Below, piece by piece: positions 1-8,506 of a stretch of DNA of 64,000 nt. A program made the position numbers and the translations under genes. The stretch comes from an uncultured Lachnospiraceae bacterium (GTDB lineage Bacteria > Bacillota > Clostridia > Lachnospirales > Lachnospiraceae). A model generated the notes under the pieces. The model searched no databases and had not been told where the DNA came from. It saw nothing but the letters and a program-made list of their open reading frames with translations. The stretch spans positions 62,001 through 126,000 of the forward strand of contig CAJTTO010000002.1 in assembly GCA_910579275.1 (NCBI GenBank), in the 5' to 3' direction. Position 1 is the stretch's first letter, and every line of letters begins with the position of its first letter.

Positions 1-511
1 CTATCCGTCGATACCGTATCCGAGCGGCTGGAAAGCAAATATAAATGGAATTGACCTGAATCTGCAGTTTCCGGCAGGGTGGGAAAATGCGCGGGAGATT
101 AAGTTTGCGCAGGGCTATACATCGCCTGCGCCGCGGGATTTTGTCGGAGATGCACCACTGTCGGCAGTGGAGAGCATCAACATGTACCATTTTACGATTG
201 CCCATGATTTTCAGCTGATACTGGCTTATCACACACAGGGAGAAGTCATATACTGGAAATATCTTGACTATGAGCCGGAACATTCGAGACGCATTGCCGC
301 ATATTTCGGAAAGGTCAGCGGTTATCAGGTGGAAGAAACCCCATATGCGTCCGGTTATGCAGGATACAAGGACTGGTTTATCGAAGCATATAACCGTCCC
401 GGGTATACAATCGAGGCGGGGCGCGGTGAAAATCCGCTTAGCATGGATCAGTTTCCGAAGATTTACGAGGATAACAGGATGATTCTCGTGGGAGGCATGA
501 CCCAGTTATAG
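1..511 (+). CDS. M14 zinc carboxypeptidase (gamma-D-glutamyl-diaminoacid endopeptidase type), C-terminal part
   Basis: This frame is open from the left edge, so the N-terminus lies outside the window; about 169 residues are visible. The segment WKANINGIDLNLQFPAGWE followed by PRDFVG and PLSAVES is typical of M14 peptidases that cut the gamma-D-Glu to diaminopimelate bond in cell-wall peptides. Further on, LAYHTQGEVIYWKY carries the zinc-site His and substrate-binding region, and YTIEAGRGENPL near the end holds the catalytic Glu region of the family. The Zn-binding HxxE is upstream and not visible. It probably acts on peptidoglycan peptides, but a signal peptide or LysM repeats cannot be judged from this fragment. 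The family call is firm; the exact peptide bond is inferred. Confidence 0.85.
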   Translation, partial: YPSIPYPSGWKANINGIDLNLQFPAGWENAREIKFAQGYTSPAPRDFVGDAPLSAVESINMYHFTIAHDFQLILAYHTQGEVIYWKYLDYEPEHSRRIAAYFGKVSGYQVEETPYASGYAGYKDWFIEAYNRPGYTIEAGRGENPLSMDQFPKIYEDNRMILVGGMTQL

Positions 512-652
512 GGAATGTGTCGTTTAATGTTCACATCAGGACTTATGGCAATTGTAAAAAACTTACTGAAAATGAAACGAATTTATCATGTATTTATCTG
601 CAGGGCTTTGTGCTAAACTCTGGTTAATAGAAGAAAAACGGAGGACACAGCC

Positions 653-3010
653 ATGAAGCAGATTCCATATGAATACAAAAACCTTCCCATTCCGGGCGGG
701 GGATATGTGACTGGATTTTTGTACCACAGAAAAAAACAAGATGTTTTGTATGCAAGAACCGATATTGGCGGCACTTACCGGTTTGACGCTGAAAAGAGAC
801 GATGGGTAAGCCTGATTCCGCATGTCACGATGGAGGATTTAAGCGAGACATTTCCAATCGCTATGGCGCTGGATGACAGCCGTCCGGCAATGCTGTATAT
901 CGCCTGTGGCATCAACAATGCGCAGTCCGGCGTGCTGGCGGTATCGGAGGACTGCGGTGAACACTTTCGGTATGAAAAGATACCCGTTATGATACACGGA
1001 AATTTAAACGGCAGGGGAACCGGCGAGCGGCTGCTTGTGGATAAGGACAATGCCGACAGATTATATTATGCAAGCCAGCAGGAGGGCTTGTGGGTTACGG
1101 ATAATCAAGGCAAAGACTGGCACAGGCTGACAGCGCTGAAAGAGCAGTATCTTGCATTTGCCGCACAGGCTGGCAGTGCGCTGGTGGTCTCCACTGCCGG
1201 CGTGACTTCGATGGACAGGGAAAAGAACCGGCGGGGACACAGCCTGTACCTTTCTTATGACAAAGGGGAGACGTTTGTGCAGCTCGCCGAGCCGCAGGGC
1301 AGTGCGATAGCGGGATGCCGCCTGAACGGGCTGGTGGCGCAGCGGTGTGCGGCGGATGAGCACTTTCTGTATGTGACTTTTGCCTCCACAGGAAGGCGCT
1401 CCTATGTCTTGGAAAACGGCTACAGCTGTGATTCCGGCGACACGATTGACGGCAGGATTGTGCGCTATGAGATTTGTGCGGACGGCAGCATTTGTGAAGC
1501 ATATAAGGATATCACGCCTGTGGCCGCAAGCAGTGCCTGCGGCGCAGGGACAGGCAGAATTGCGCCAGCGGAGCCGCTTGACTTTGGCTTTTCGGGTATT
1601 GACGTGTCTGCGCAGACGGCAGGAATGCTTGTGTGTACCACGATTGTAAAAGATGATGGAGACAGTGTTTTCCGGTCTTTTGATTATGGGGAAAGCTGGC
1701 AGCAGATTCTATATGATTTGCAGGACGGTGAGATTTCGTTCCGCGCACCGTATATGCGTCCGGAGTGCAATGGAGGGCATTCGCTGATACACTGGATCAG
1801 TGATATCAAAATCAATCCGTTTGATGACAATGAGGCGTGGTTTAATTCGGGGACGGGGGTATTCTGTACGAGAAATCTCAAGGACAAGCGCAAGTGCTGC
1901 TTTACAGACTGGTGCGACGGTATTGAGGAGACGGTACATCTCAATGTGTACAGCATGCCAAAGGGGGAGGTTCAGGTGATTGATATTCTGGGCGACCTTG
2001 GCGGATTTGCCTTTACCGCGTTGGACAAGCCTTGTGGAAATTCTTTTGCGGATGAGGACGGAAACCGCTATATTACATGCATCAACGCAGATTTTTCCGA
2101 CGAGAATCCCGATGTCCTTGTCGTCACGCCGCGCGGAAACTGGACAGGAAAGACAAAGGGCGGGCTGATACTTTCCCGGGATGAGGGGCGTACCTTCACG
2201 AGACTGGCAATGCCTTTTGGACTGAGTGCGGATTTGGACAAGGCATTAAAAAACATAGAGCGTCCCAATGTCAATTCAGGATGGGTGGCAATGTCGCCGG
2301 ACTGCAAAAATATTGTGTGGTCTGTGGCGGACGGAATTGATTTGCCTGTGGAGCGTCTGGTGGTGAGTCATGACACAGGTGTCAGTTTTTCGCGCTGCAA
2401 GGTATTTTCGCAGAGTGGGGCGCAAAAGACACAAGGGGATATCAAGGTCTTTTCGGATCGAAGAAATAGTATGCTGTTTTACGCCTTTGGGGAGTGCTCG
2501 GATTTTTATGTCAGCAAGGATGGCGGTAGCACGTTCTATGAGAATGTGCTTTCAGAAGATTTTCCGAAAGTGCATTTCGGGCTGATTGACTGTGCCAACA
2601 AGACAGAGGTGCGCGGCGAGACGGGGAAGCAGGGAGTCTTTTACATGGCGCTTGGCGAAGCAGGACTGTGGAAGCTGGAATATAATTGTGACACGGATGT
2701 CATAAAAACGACCCGGCTGAGCAGGGAGGGGGACAGCGTCTTTCGGATGGGACTTGGTCTGCGGTCACAGGAGAGTGACTATTATAAGGACGGAAAGGCA
2801 GTTTACCTGAGCGGATGTATTGACGGTGTGTATGGCTTTTACAGGACGCTCGACGAGGGAAAGAGCTATGAACGCCTCAACACAGACAGGCAGATGTACG
2901 GTGAGATAAACAGTATCGACGGGGACTGCCGTGTGTTTGGCAGATTTTATCTCGCGACGGGTTCAAACGGAGTGAAGTATGGGGAGCCGGTATGCTCCTG
3001 CAAATTGTGA
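653..3010 (+). CDS. GH74-family xyloglucanase-like beta-propeller hydrolase, no signal peptide
   Basis: The protein has 785 residues. The N-terminal stretch GGGYVTGFLYH followed by LYARTDIGGTYRFD is the hallmark of GH74, whose two seven-bladed propellers cleave the xyloglucan backbone. By comparison with the family the catalytic base is Asp37 in ARTDIGG and the catalytic acid is Asp448 in LGDLGGF. Repeated Asp-box-like motifs (SEDCGEHF, SYDKGETF, SFDYGESW, SRDEGRTF, SKDGGSTF) mark the propeller blades along the whole length. No signal peptide or membrane segment is visible, so the enzyme should be cytoplasmic and act on imported oligosaccharides. The start follows a good GGAGG at 640-645. The GH31 alpha-xylosidase follows on the same strand 124 bp downstream, which supports xyloglucan use. 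The family is firm; the substrate is inferred. Confidence 0.85.
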   Translation: MKQIPYEYKNLPIPGGGYVTGFLYHRKKQDVLYARTDIGGTYRFDAEKRRWVSLIPHVTMEDLSETFPIAMALDDSRPAMLYIACGINNAQSGVLAVSEDCGEHFRYEKIPVMIHGNLNGRGTGERLLVDKDNADRLYYASQQEGLWVTDNQGKDWHRLTALKEQYLAFAAQAGSALVVSTAGVTSMDREKNRRGHSLYLSYDKGETFVQLAEPQGSAIAGCRLNGLVAQRCAADEHFLYVTFASTGRRSYVLENGYSCDSGDTIDGRIVRYEICADGSICEAYKDITPVAASSACGAGTGRIAPAEPLDFGFSGIDVSAQTAGMLVCTTIVKDDGDSVFRSFDYGESWQQILYDLQDGEISFRAPYMRPECNGGHSLIHWISDIKINPFDDNEAWFNSGTGVFCTRNLKDKRKCCFTDWCDGIEETVHLNVYSMPKGEVQVIDILGDLGGFAFTALDKPCGNSFADEDGNRYITCINADFSDENPDVLVVTPRGNWTGKTKGGLILSRDEGRTFTRLAMPFGLSADLDKALKNIERPNVNSGWVAMSPDCKNIVWSVADGIDLPVERLVVSHDTGVSFSRCKVFSQSGAQKTQGDIKVFSDRRNSMLFYAFGECSDFYVSKDGGSTFYENVLSEDFPKVHFGLIDCANKTEVRGETGKQGVFYMALGEAGLWKLEYNCDTDVIKTTRLSREGDSVFRMGLGLRSQESDYYKDGKAVYLSGCIDGVYGFYRTLDEGKSYERLNTDRQMYGEINSIDGDCRVFGRFYLATGSNGVKYGEPVCSCKL

Positions 3011-3134
3011 CGCATATCTGACGGAGCGTATTTTTCAGATACGTTTCGCAGGAGTGGTAAAGATAATCTAGGAACGGTTCCCGCTGTAAGCTGCCTTACA
3101 GACGGGGACTCAAAAAGCGGAGGAATAAAAACAG

Positions 3135-5204
3135 ATGCAGATTTATCGGGAAAATAATAAACTAGTGATAGCAAGCGGCAAGAGCTTTGTGTGGATTGAG
3201 CCGTGGGGGGGAAATTCGCTGCGCGTGCGCATGAGTGCGGTTCCGCAGATGGATGCGAATGACTGGGCACTCACGGAACGGATGGAGGAGATAACACCGC
3301 AGATTATCTTTTCGGAGATTGATGTGACAGATCCATGGTATCGCAGTGACGCGTATGCAAAGTATCACCAGACAGCAAGGCAGGCATCCATCACAAACGG
3401 AAAGATAACGGCAAGGGTGTCACATGAGGGATGGATTTCCTTCTATAACCAAAGGGGTGAACTTTTGACGGAGGAGTACTGGCGCACGCGCGACAGAATC
3501 AACCGCTACTGCGTGCCGCTGCGGATTGCGGCAAGGGAGCTGAAACCCATTCAGGGTGGCACGGACTTTGAGCTGACAGCGCGGTTTGAGGCGTTTGACG
3601 ATGAAAAAATCTTTGGTATGGGACAGTATCAGGAAAAAAATCTGAATAAAAAGGGTGCGGTTCTTGAGCTTGCCCATAGGAATTCGCAGGCAAGTGTGCC
3701 GTTTATGGTATCAAGCAGGGGGTATGGATTTTTCTGGAACAATCCTGCAATCGGAACAGCGTCCTTTGGCACAAACAAGACAGAATGGTATGCAAAGAGC
3801 ACGAAAAAGCTGGACTATTTCATCACGGCAGGCGACACGCCGGCAGAAATCGAGGCGCAGTATTCGCTTGCGACGGGGCGTACACCGATGATGCCGGAGT
3901 ATGGGCTTGGTTACTGGCAGTGCAAGCTGCGCTACCGGACACAGGAGGAACTGCTGGCGGTTGCGCGGGAACATAAGCGGCGCGGGCTTCCGATAGATGC
4001 GATTGTGATCGATTTTTTTCACTGGACGATGCAGGGGGATTTTAAGTTTGAGCCGCTGGACTGGTGGGATCCTGAGACGATGGTTCAGGAGTTAAAGGAG
4101 CTTGGTATTGAGACGGTGGTGTCTGTCTGGCCGACTGTGGACGAGCGGAGTGAGAATTTCGGTAAAATGAGTGACATGGGGTATCTGGTCACCGCAGACC
4201 GCGGAAACCAGAACCATATGACATGGATGGGAAATACCGTCTTTTATGATGCAACGCACCCCGGAGCACAGCAGTTTGTCTGGGAGCGGTGCAAGGAGAA
4301 TTATTACCGCTATGGAATCCGCTGTTTCTGGCTTGATGAGGCGGAACCGGAGTATGGACCGTATGATTTTGACAACTATCGCTACTATGCGGGTCCGGCA
4401 CTGCAGTGTTCCAACATCTATCCGGTAGGTTATGCGAAGGGCTTTTATGATGGTCTGAAAGATCAGGGGGAGACGGAGGTTTTGAGTCTGGTGCGATGTG
4501 CGTGGGCAGGAAGTCAGAAGTATGGCGTACTCACGTGGTCAGGAGATATCTGTTCTTCATTCCGTGCCATGCGGGAGCAGTTACAGGCCGGACTGAATAT
4601 GGGCATGGCAGGAATTCCGTGGTGGACATCCGACATAGGCGGCTTTTTGGGCGGGGATATCAGTGATCCTGCGTTTCGGGAACTTCTGGTGCGCTGGTTT
4701 GCATGGGGGGCATTCTGTCCGGTATTTCGTATGCATGGGGAGCGTTCGCCTTGGCATGAACGGGAACAGGAGTATCGTAACGGTGTGCGCCAGCTGACGA
4801 GCGGGCAGGATAACGAGGTGTGGAGTTTTGGGGAGGAAAACTATCAAATTCTCAAAAAATACTTATTTATCAGGGAAAGATTAAGACCTTATATCCGCAT
4901 GTGCATGCGGCAGGCGAGCGAGCACGGTTCGCCGGTAATGCGTCCGCTTTTTTATGACTTTCCACAGGATGCGGCGTGCTGGGAGGTAGAGGACGCCTAT
5001 ATGTTTGGACCGGATTTGCTGGTTGCGCCTGTGATGGAGGCTGGTGTCGACAATAGAACGGTTTATCTGCCCAAGGGGGCAGTGTGGACAGATGCCTGCA
5101 CCCATACAGTGTACGAGGGCGGACAGACGGTGACAGTTCCTGCACCGATTGACATTATTCCGGTTCTGGTACGGGATGGAAAAACATTTGATATATATGA
5201 ATAA
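3135..5204 (+). CDS. GH31 alpha-xylosidase / alpha-glucosidase
   Basis: The protein has 689 residues and the full GH31 barrel. IDAIVIDFFHW begins the barrel, FWLDEAEPE carries the nucleophile Asp401, and TWSGDI carries the acid/base Asp471. PWWTSDIGGF and FRMHGER are the usual active-site loops. The short N-terminal beta domain and the WLDEAEPE version of the nucleophile motif resemble alpha-xylosidases (YicI/XylS type) more than maltases. There is no signal peptide, so it should be cytoplasmic. It would remove alpha-1,6-xylose from xyloglucan fragments made by enzymes such as the GH74 upstream. GGAGGAA lies 10-15 nt before the ATG. The family is certain; xylose specificity is an inference from motif and neighbour. 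Confidence 0.88.
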   Translation: MQIYRENNKLVIASGKSFVWIEPWGGNSLRVRMSAVPQMDANDWALTERMEEITPQIIFSEIDVTDPWYRSDAYAKYHQTARQASITNGKITARVSHEGWISFYNQRGELLTEEYWRTRDRINRYCVPLRIAARELKPIQGGTDFELTARFEAFDDEKIFGMGQYQEKNLNKKGAVLELAHRNSQASVPFMVSSRGYGFFWNNPAIGTASFGTNKTEWYAKSTKKLDYFITAGDTPAEIEAQYSLATGRTPMMPEYGLGYWQCKLRYRTQEELLAVAREHKRRGLPIDAIVIDFFHWTMQGDFKFEPLDWWDPETMVQELKELGIETVVSVWPTVDERSENFGKMSDMGYLVTADRGNQNHMTWMGNTVFYDATHPGAQQFVWERCKENYYRYGIRCFWLDEAEPEYGPYDFDNYRYYAGPALQCSNIYPVGYAKGFYDGLKDQGETEVLSLVRCAWAGSQKYGVLTWSGDICSSFRAMREQLQAGLNMGMAGIPWWTSDIGGFLGGDISDPAFRELLVRWFAWGAFCPVFRMHGERSPWHEREQEYRNGVRQLTSGQDNEVWSFGEENYQILKKYLFIRERLRPYIRMCMRQASEHGSPVMRPLFYDFPQDAACWEVEDAYMFGPDLLVAPVMEAGVDNRTVYLPKGAVWTDACTHTVYEGGQTVTVPAPIDIIPVLVRDGKTFDIYE

Positions 5205-5360
5205 AATTTGAATTTTTTGTGAACAAAACCCATAAATTTCCAAGGGCTGTTTCGTATCTTATTTATCAGGGATGAAACAGACTTGAAACACCGGACTATT
5301 TTTAGGGGTGTCGAGACGGGACATAGGTGTTTCGGAACAAATGGAAGGGATGGGGAAACG

Positions 5361-7067
5361 ATGAAAAAGAAAAAAGTTTGCTTAATACTGAGTTTTATGA
5401 TGACAGCCATGCTGCTTTATGGATGCGGCGCTAATTCAGGCGGGACAGATAATGGGGGAGCGAATACGCCAAAGGCAGATTCTTCCGAGAAGGATGTTGT
5501 ACAGCACTATGATCTGTCAGACGGTACAGCCAGTGACGTGAGTGGTGCAGAAAGTGAAATACAGACTGCCGGAAGTAATCAGTTTTATGAGATGGATGCC
5601 TGTGCATCGAATGAAGCTGTGTTCGATTCAGCTGATATGCAGATGCCGGACTGGAATACGGAGGAATACAGCGCCGTGGAGGAACCGGGGTTTAAATCCG
5701 TGGCAAATGACCCGCTTTCCACATTTTCGGCAGATGTTGACACCGCATCATACAGCAATCTCCGCCGCATGATTGAAAACGGGTATTCGCTTGCGGAGAT
5801 TCCGGAGGGTGCCGTCCGCATCGAGGAGATGCTCAATTATTTTTCTTATGACTATAAACTTCCAAAGAAAGGGGAACCGTTTGGCGTCACAACGGTGATT
5901 GGGGACTGCCCATGGAATGAAGACGCAAAACTTTTGCAGATTGGATTAAAGACAGAGGAGATTGATTTCAGCGAGGCGCCTGATTCGAACCTTGTATTTC
6001 TGCTGGACGTCTCCGGCTCCATGTATACGGACGACAAGCTGCCGCTTCTGCAGAAATCGTTTGCCATGCTGGTGCGGGAACTCGGCGGCAAGGATACCGT
6101 GTCGATTGTGACGTATGCAGGCGCTGACTGCGTGGTTCTAGAGGGGGAAAGCGGGGACAATCAGGAAAAAATCATAGCGGCAGTCAGCGCGCTCGAGGCG
6201 GGAGGCTCCACGAATGGGGCTGATGGCATTGAGACGGCATACAAGCTTGCCGAACAATATTTTATTGAGGGTGGGAACAACCGTGTGATTCTTGCGACGG
6301 ACGGTGATTTGAATGTGGGTCCCAGCAGTGAGAGCGAGCTGGATGCGCTGATTACCGAAAAGAAGGAGTCTGGTGTCTGTCTGACTGTACTTGGATTTGG
6401 GACAGGAAATATCAAGGATAATAAGATGGAAACGCTTGCCGATCGCGGCAATGGCAATTATGCGTACATTGATTCTGTTGGAGAGGCAAAAAAGGTGCTT
6501 GTGGAGCAGATGGGGGCTACGCTTGTCACTGTTGCCAAGGATGTCAAGCTTCAGGTGGAGTTTAATCCGGCATATATCAAGGGGTATCGTCTGCTGGGGT
6601 ATGAAAACAGGACGCTTGCAACACAGGATTTTGATGACGACACAAAAGATGCCGGAGAAATCGGTGCGGGGCATATGGTGACCGCGCTCTATGAGATTGT
6701 TCCGGCGGATTCCAGTCAGGAAATACCGGAGACCAAACTGAAATATCAGGACAATGAAAATGACACAGGTGTCAAAAACGGAGAGTGGATGAACCTGAAA
6801 ATACGCTACAAGGAACCGGATAAGGAAGAGAGTATCCTGAAGGAATACCCCGTGAACGAAGAGAACTATGTAAAGGAGCCGTCAGAGGATTTTTGTTTTG
6901 CGGCGGCGGTTGCAGAGTTTGGACTGATCGTGAGAGACAGCGCGTACAAGGGGGAGGCTTCTTTTGAAAATGTCCGCGCACTGCTCAAGAAGGTGGATAC
7001 CGACGAGGATGACTACAAGGATGAATTTGTCTATCTGGTGAAAAAATTACAGCGGACGATGGAGTAA
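5361..7067 (+). CDS. von Willebrand factor A domain lipoprotein (YfbK-like, DUF3520 C-terminus)
   Basis: The protein has 568 residues. I chose the ATG at 5361 because it follows a purine-rich GGAAGGGATGGGG and gives a clean lipoprotein signal: KKKK, a hydrophobic core, then LLYGC with the lipidated Cys22. A longer reading from 5283 would bury this signal. A low-complexity linker follows, then a YfbK-like N-terminal domain (NDPLSTFSADVDTASYSN), then a vWA domain with the MIDAS motif DVSGS (Asp216, Ser218, Ser220) and ATDGDLNVG. The C-terminal third matches the domain found after vWA in this family. It should be a metal-binding, surface-anchored protein; its ligand is unknown. A strong terminator follows, so it is probably a single-gene unit. 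Confidence 0.85.
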   Translation: MKKKKVCLILSFMMTAMLLYGCGANSGGTDNGGANTPKADSSEKDVVQHYDLSDGTASDVSGAESEIQTAGSNQFYEMDACASNEAVFDSADMQMPDWNTEEYSAVEEPGFKSVANDPLSTFSADVDTASYSNLRRMIENGYSLAEIPEGAVRIEEMLNYFSYDYKLPKKGEPFGVTTVIGDCPWNEDAKLLQIGLKTEEIDFSEAPDSNLVFLLDVSGSMYTDDKLPLLQKSFAMLVRELGGKDTVSIVTYAGADCVVLEGESGDNQEKIIAAVSALEAGGSTNGADGIETAYKLAEQYFIEGGNNRVILATDGDLNVGPSSESELDALITEKKESGVCLTVLGFGTGNIKDNKMETLADRGNGNYAYIDSVGEAKKVLVEQMGATLVTVAKDVKLQVEFNPAYIKGYRLLGYENRTLATQDFDDDTKDAGEIGAGHMVTALYEIVPADSSQEIPETKLKYQDNENDTGVKNGEWMNLKIRYKEPDKEESILKEYPVNEENYVKEPSEDFCFAAAVAEFGLIVRDSAYKGEASFENVRALLKKVDTDEDDYKDEFVYLVKKLQRTME

Positions 7068-7073
7068 TGAAAA

Positions 7074-7114
7074 AACCCGTTTGAATGTGGGTGCTGCATT
7101 CAAACGGGTTTTTT
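7074..7114. terminator. Bidirectional rho-independent terminator
   Basis: AACCCGTTTGAATG (7074-7087) pairs perfectly with CATTCAAACGGGTT (7097-7110) around a 9-nt loop. It is flanked by A-runs on the left and T-runs on the right, so it can stop both the vWA gene (+) and the TetR gene (-). Confidence 0.9.
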
Positions 7115-7132
7115 ATGCATTCGGAAAGAGAT

Positions 7133-7771
7133 TTACACAAAAGGCACCAGCGAGAGGTAACTGAGTGTTCCGGGTGCAACCTCTGTCCCTTTTTCAAGTA
7201 ATGAAATAAGTCCTTTTAAGGTCTCCTCCGTTTCCTTCGGCGTGGAGGGAAGCAGGGAGTTGTCAAGCTTCACGGCAATCACGATCAGCACGATTTCTGC
7301 GAGTGCGGCAGGGTAGTCGAAATGGATTTCCCCATTTTGGATGCCCTGCTTGATGATTTCCGTCAAATCAGGCTTTAACTCCGACACAACGTGCGACAGA
7401 TATTTGTGATGTAAAAAAGCGAGATCCTGTGCGCTGGCATTGTCCGACGAGCTGCCGTTTTGCTGGATAAAAGCCACGGAGGAATTCTGGCATGCCTGAA
7501 ACAGCATTGCCATGCGTGTAAAGGGCGAAACTTCTGTCTGCGCGGCAAGATTCTGGGCGGTGAGGAGCGGTTTTTCATAGCTGCGCTCAATGAGTGCGTC
7601 CAGAATGGCGCCTTTGGAGGGAAAGTAGTAGTAGATGCTGCCTTTTCCGATTCCTGCGCGATGTGCGATCTCACTGACTGAGATGTTCTGAATTTTCTTT
7701 TCTTCGAGAAGCTGCTGGAGTGCGTCCAGTATCAGGTCATATTTTTTTTCACTTTTTTTTGTGTCAGGCAT
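7133..7771 (-). CDS. TetR/AcrR family transcriptional regulator
   Basis: The protein has 212 residues. The N-terminal HTH is clear: ISVSEIAHRAGIGKGSIYYY, then FPSKGAIL, the classic TetR turn-helix. The C-terminal domain is diverged and helical, as usual for a ligand pocket. I take the ATG at 7771 rather than the in-frame GTG at 7783, because the GTG lies within the ribosome binding site AAAGGTGG. It is divergent from the SCP2-hydrolase-condensation-ACP-ligase run. Two copies of an operator-like repeat overlap the promoter of that run (7920-7982), so this repressor probably controls the pathway. The family is certain; the target is inferred from position and repeats, and the ligand (perhaps an acyl compound) is unknown. 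Confidence 0.88.
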   Translation of the reverse strand: MPDTKKSEKKYDLILDALQQLLEEKKIQNISVSEIAHRAGIGKGSIYYYFPSKGAILDALIERSYEKPLLTAQNLAAQTEVSPFTRMAMLFQACQNSSVAFIQQNGSSSDNASAQDLAFLHHKYLSHVVSELKPDLTEIIKQGIQNGEIHFDYPAALAEIVLIVIAVKLDNSLLPSTPKETEETLKGLISLLEKGTEVAPGTLSYLSLVPFV

Positions 7772-7917
7772 GGACGATGCCACCTTTCTCTGTAATATGA
7801 TGCTATGTGAATCAAGGGTAATTAAAATAAGTATAGCACGTTTTCAGTGGGGGAACAATTGTAAATGTTGTCACAAAAAAGCGTGTGAAACAGTGGCAAA
7901 TTTTGGGGGAAATACAC

Positions 7918-7982
7918 TTGACCGCTGGTCGAAAAATGTGATAGGATATATGAAACAGGAATCGACTGCGGGTCGGAAAATG
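7918..7982 (+). promoter_or_regulatory. Promoter with two TetR-operator-like repeats
   Basis: A sigma-A-like promoter can be read: -35 TTGACC (7918-7923), an 18-nt spacer and -10 TAGGAT (7942-7947). The repeat GACCGCTGGTCGAAAAATG (7920-7938) overlaps the -35. A second copy, GACTGCGGGTCGGAAAATG (7964-7982), lies just after the expected start site; 16 of 19 bases match. Each copy carries a short GAC-type dyad. This is typical placement for repression by the adjacent TetR protein. The assignment is inferred. Confidence 0.6.
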
Positions 7983-8058
7983 CCGAAAGATGATTGTGCC
8001 GCCAGCAGTACGCACAGGTTTTAACATATCAGGATTCAAAGTATTGGAGGAAAAAGAA

Positions 8059-8487
8059 ATGACATACGCAGATTTTTTTTATGAGATTAAAGGGAAGTTT
8101 ATGGGAGCAGATGTGAGCGACATTCACGAACATCTCGCATATCAGTTTAATATTGAGGACGAGGAGGCAGGCGGCGCATTTTACGTGGAAGTTAAGGATG
8201 GCGTGCTTTATGTGGAGCCATACGAGTTCTATGACAGGGATGCGATGTTTATCAGTACGCCGGAGGTGTTTCGAAAGATTGCGGAGGGCGAGATGGATCC
8301 CGTCTGGGCATTTACGACACAGAAACTCAGGGTTGAAGGAAATATTGACAAGGCGCTGAAGCTCAATGACATTATCCGGCGCAAGAAAAAAGAGGCGAAA
8401 AAAGAAGCCAAGGAAGCAAAAAAGGAAGCGAAGAAAGAGGGAAAGGAAGCCAAGAAGGAAGCATTGAAGAAAACAGAGGCAGAATAA
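8059..8487 (+). CDS. SCP2 sterol/lipid-carrier domain protein with lysine-alanine-rich tail
   Basis: The protein has 142 residues. The start at 8059 follows GGAGGAAAAAGAA. Residues 1-105 look like an SCP-2 fold: the central AFYVEVKDGVLYVEPYEF and the later STPEVFRKIAEGEMDPVWAF, then the LRVEGNIDKALKLNDII end typical of SCP2 lipid-carrier domains. From about residue 112 the protein becomes an uninterrupted Lys/Ala/Glu-rich tail built from KKEA and KEAKKEA repeats, likely a charged helix. It is the first gene of the run under the TetR operators and sits 19 nt before an alpha/beta hydrolase. It could shuttle a hydrophobic acyl intermediate. The fold is likely; the cargo is unknown. Confidence 0.7.
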   Translation: MTYADFFYEIKGKFMGADVSDIHEHLAYQFNIEDEEAGGAFYVEVKDGVLYVEPYEFYDRDAMFISTPEVFRKIAEGEMDPVWAFTTQKLRVEGNIDKALKLNDIIRRKKKEAKKEAKEAKKEAKKEGKEAKKEALKKTEAE

Positions 8488-8506
8488 ACGAGTGGAGGCA
8501 TAGACA

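Noticed and set aside
5285..5335. GAAACACC/GGTGTTTC pair before the vWA lipoprotein, as a riboswitch or operator.
   Set aside because: Only 8 bp with a long loop; no known riboswitch core is present. Too weak to call.
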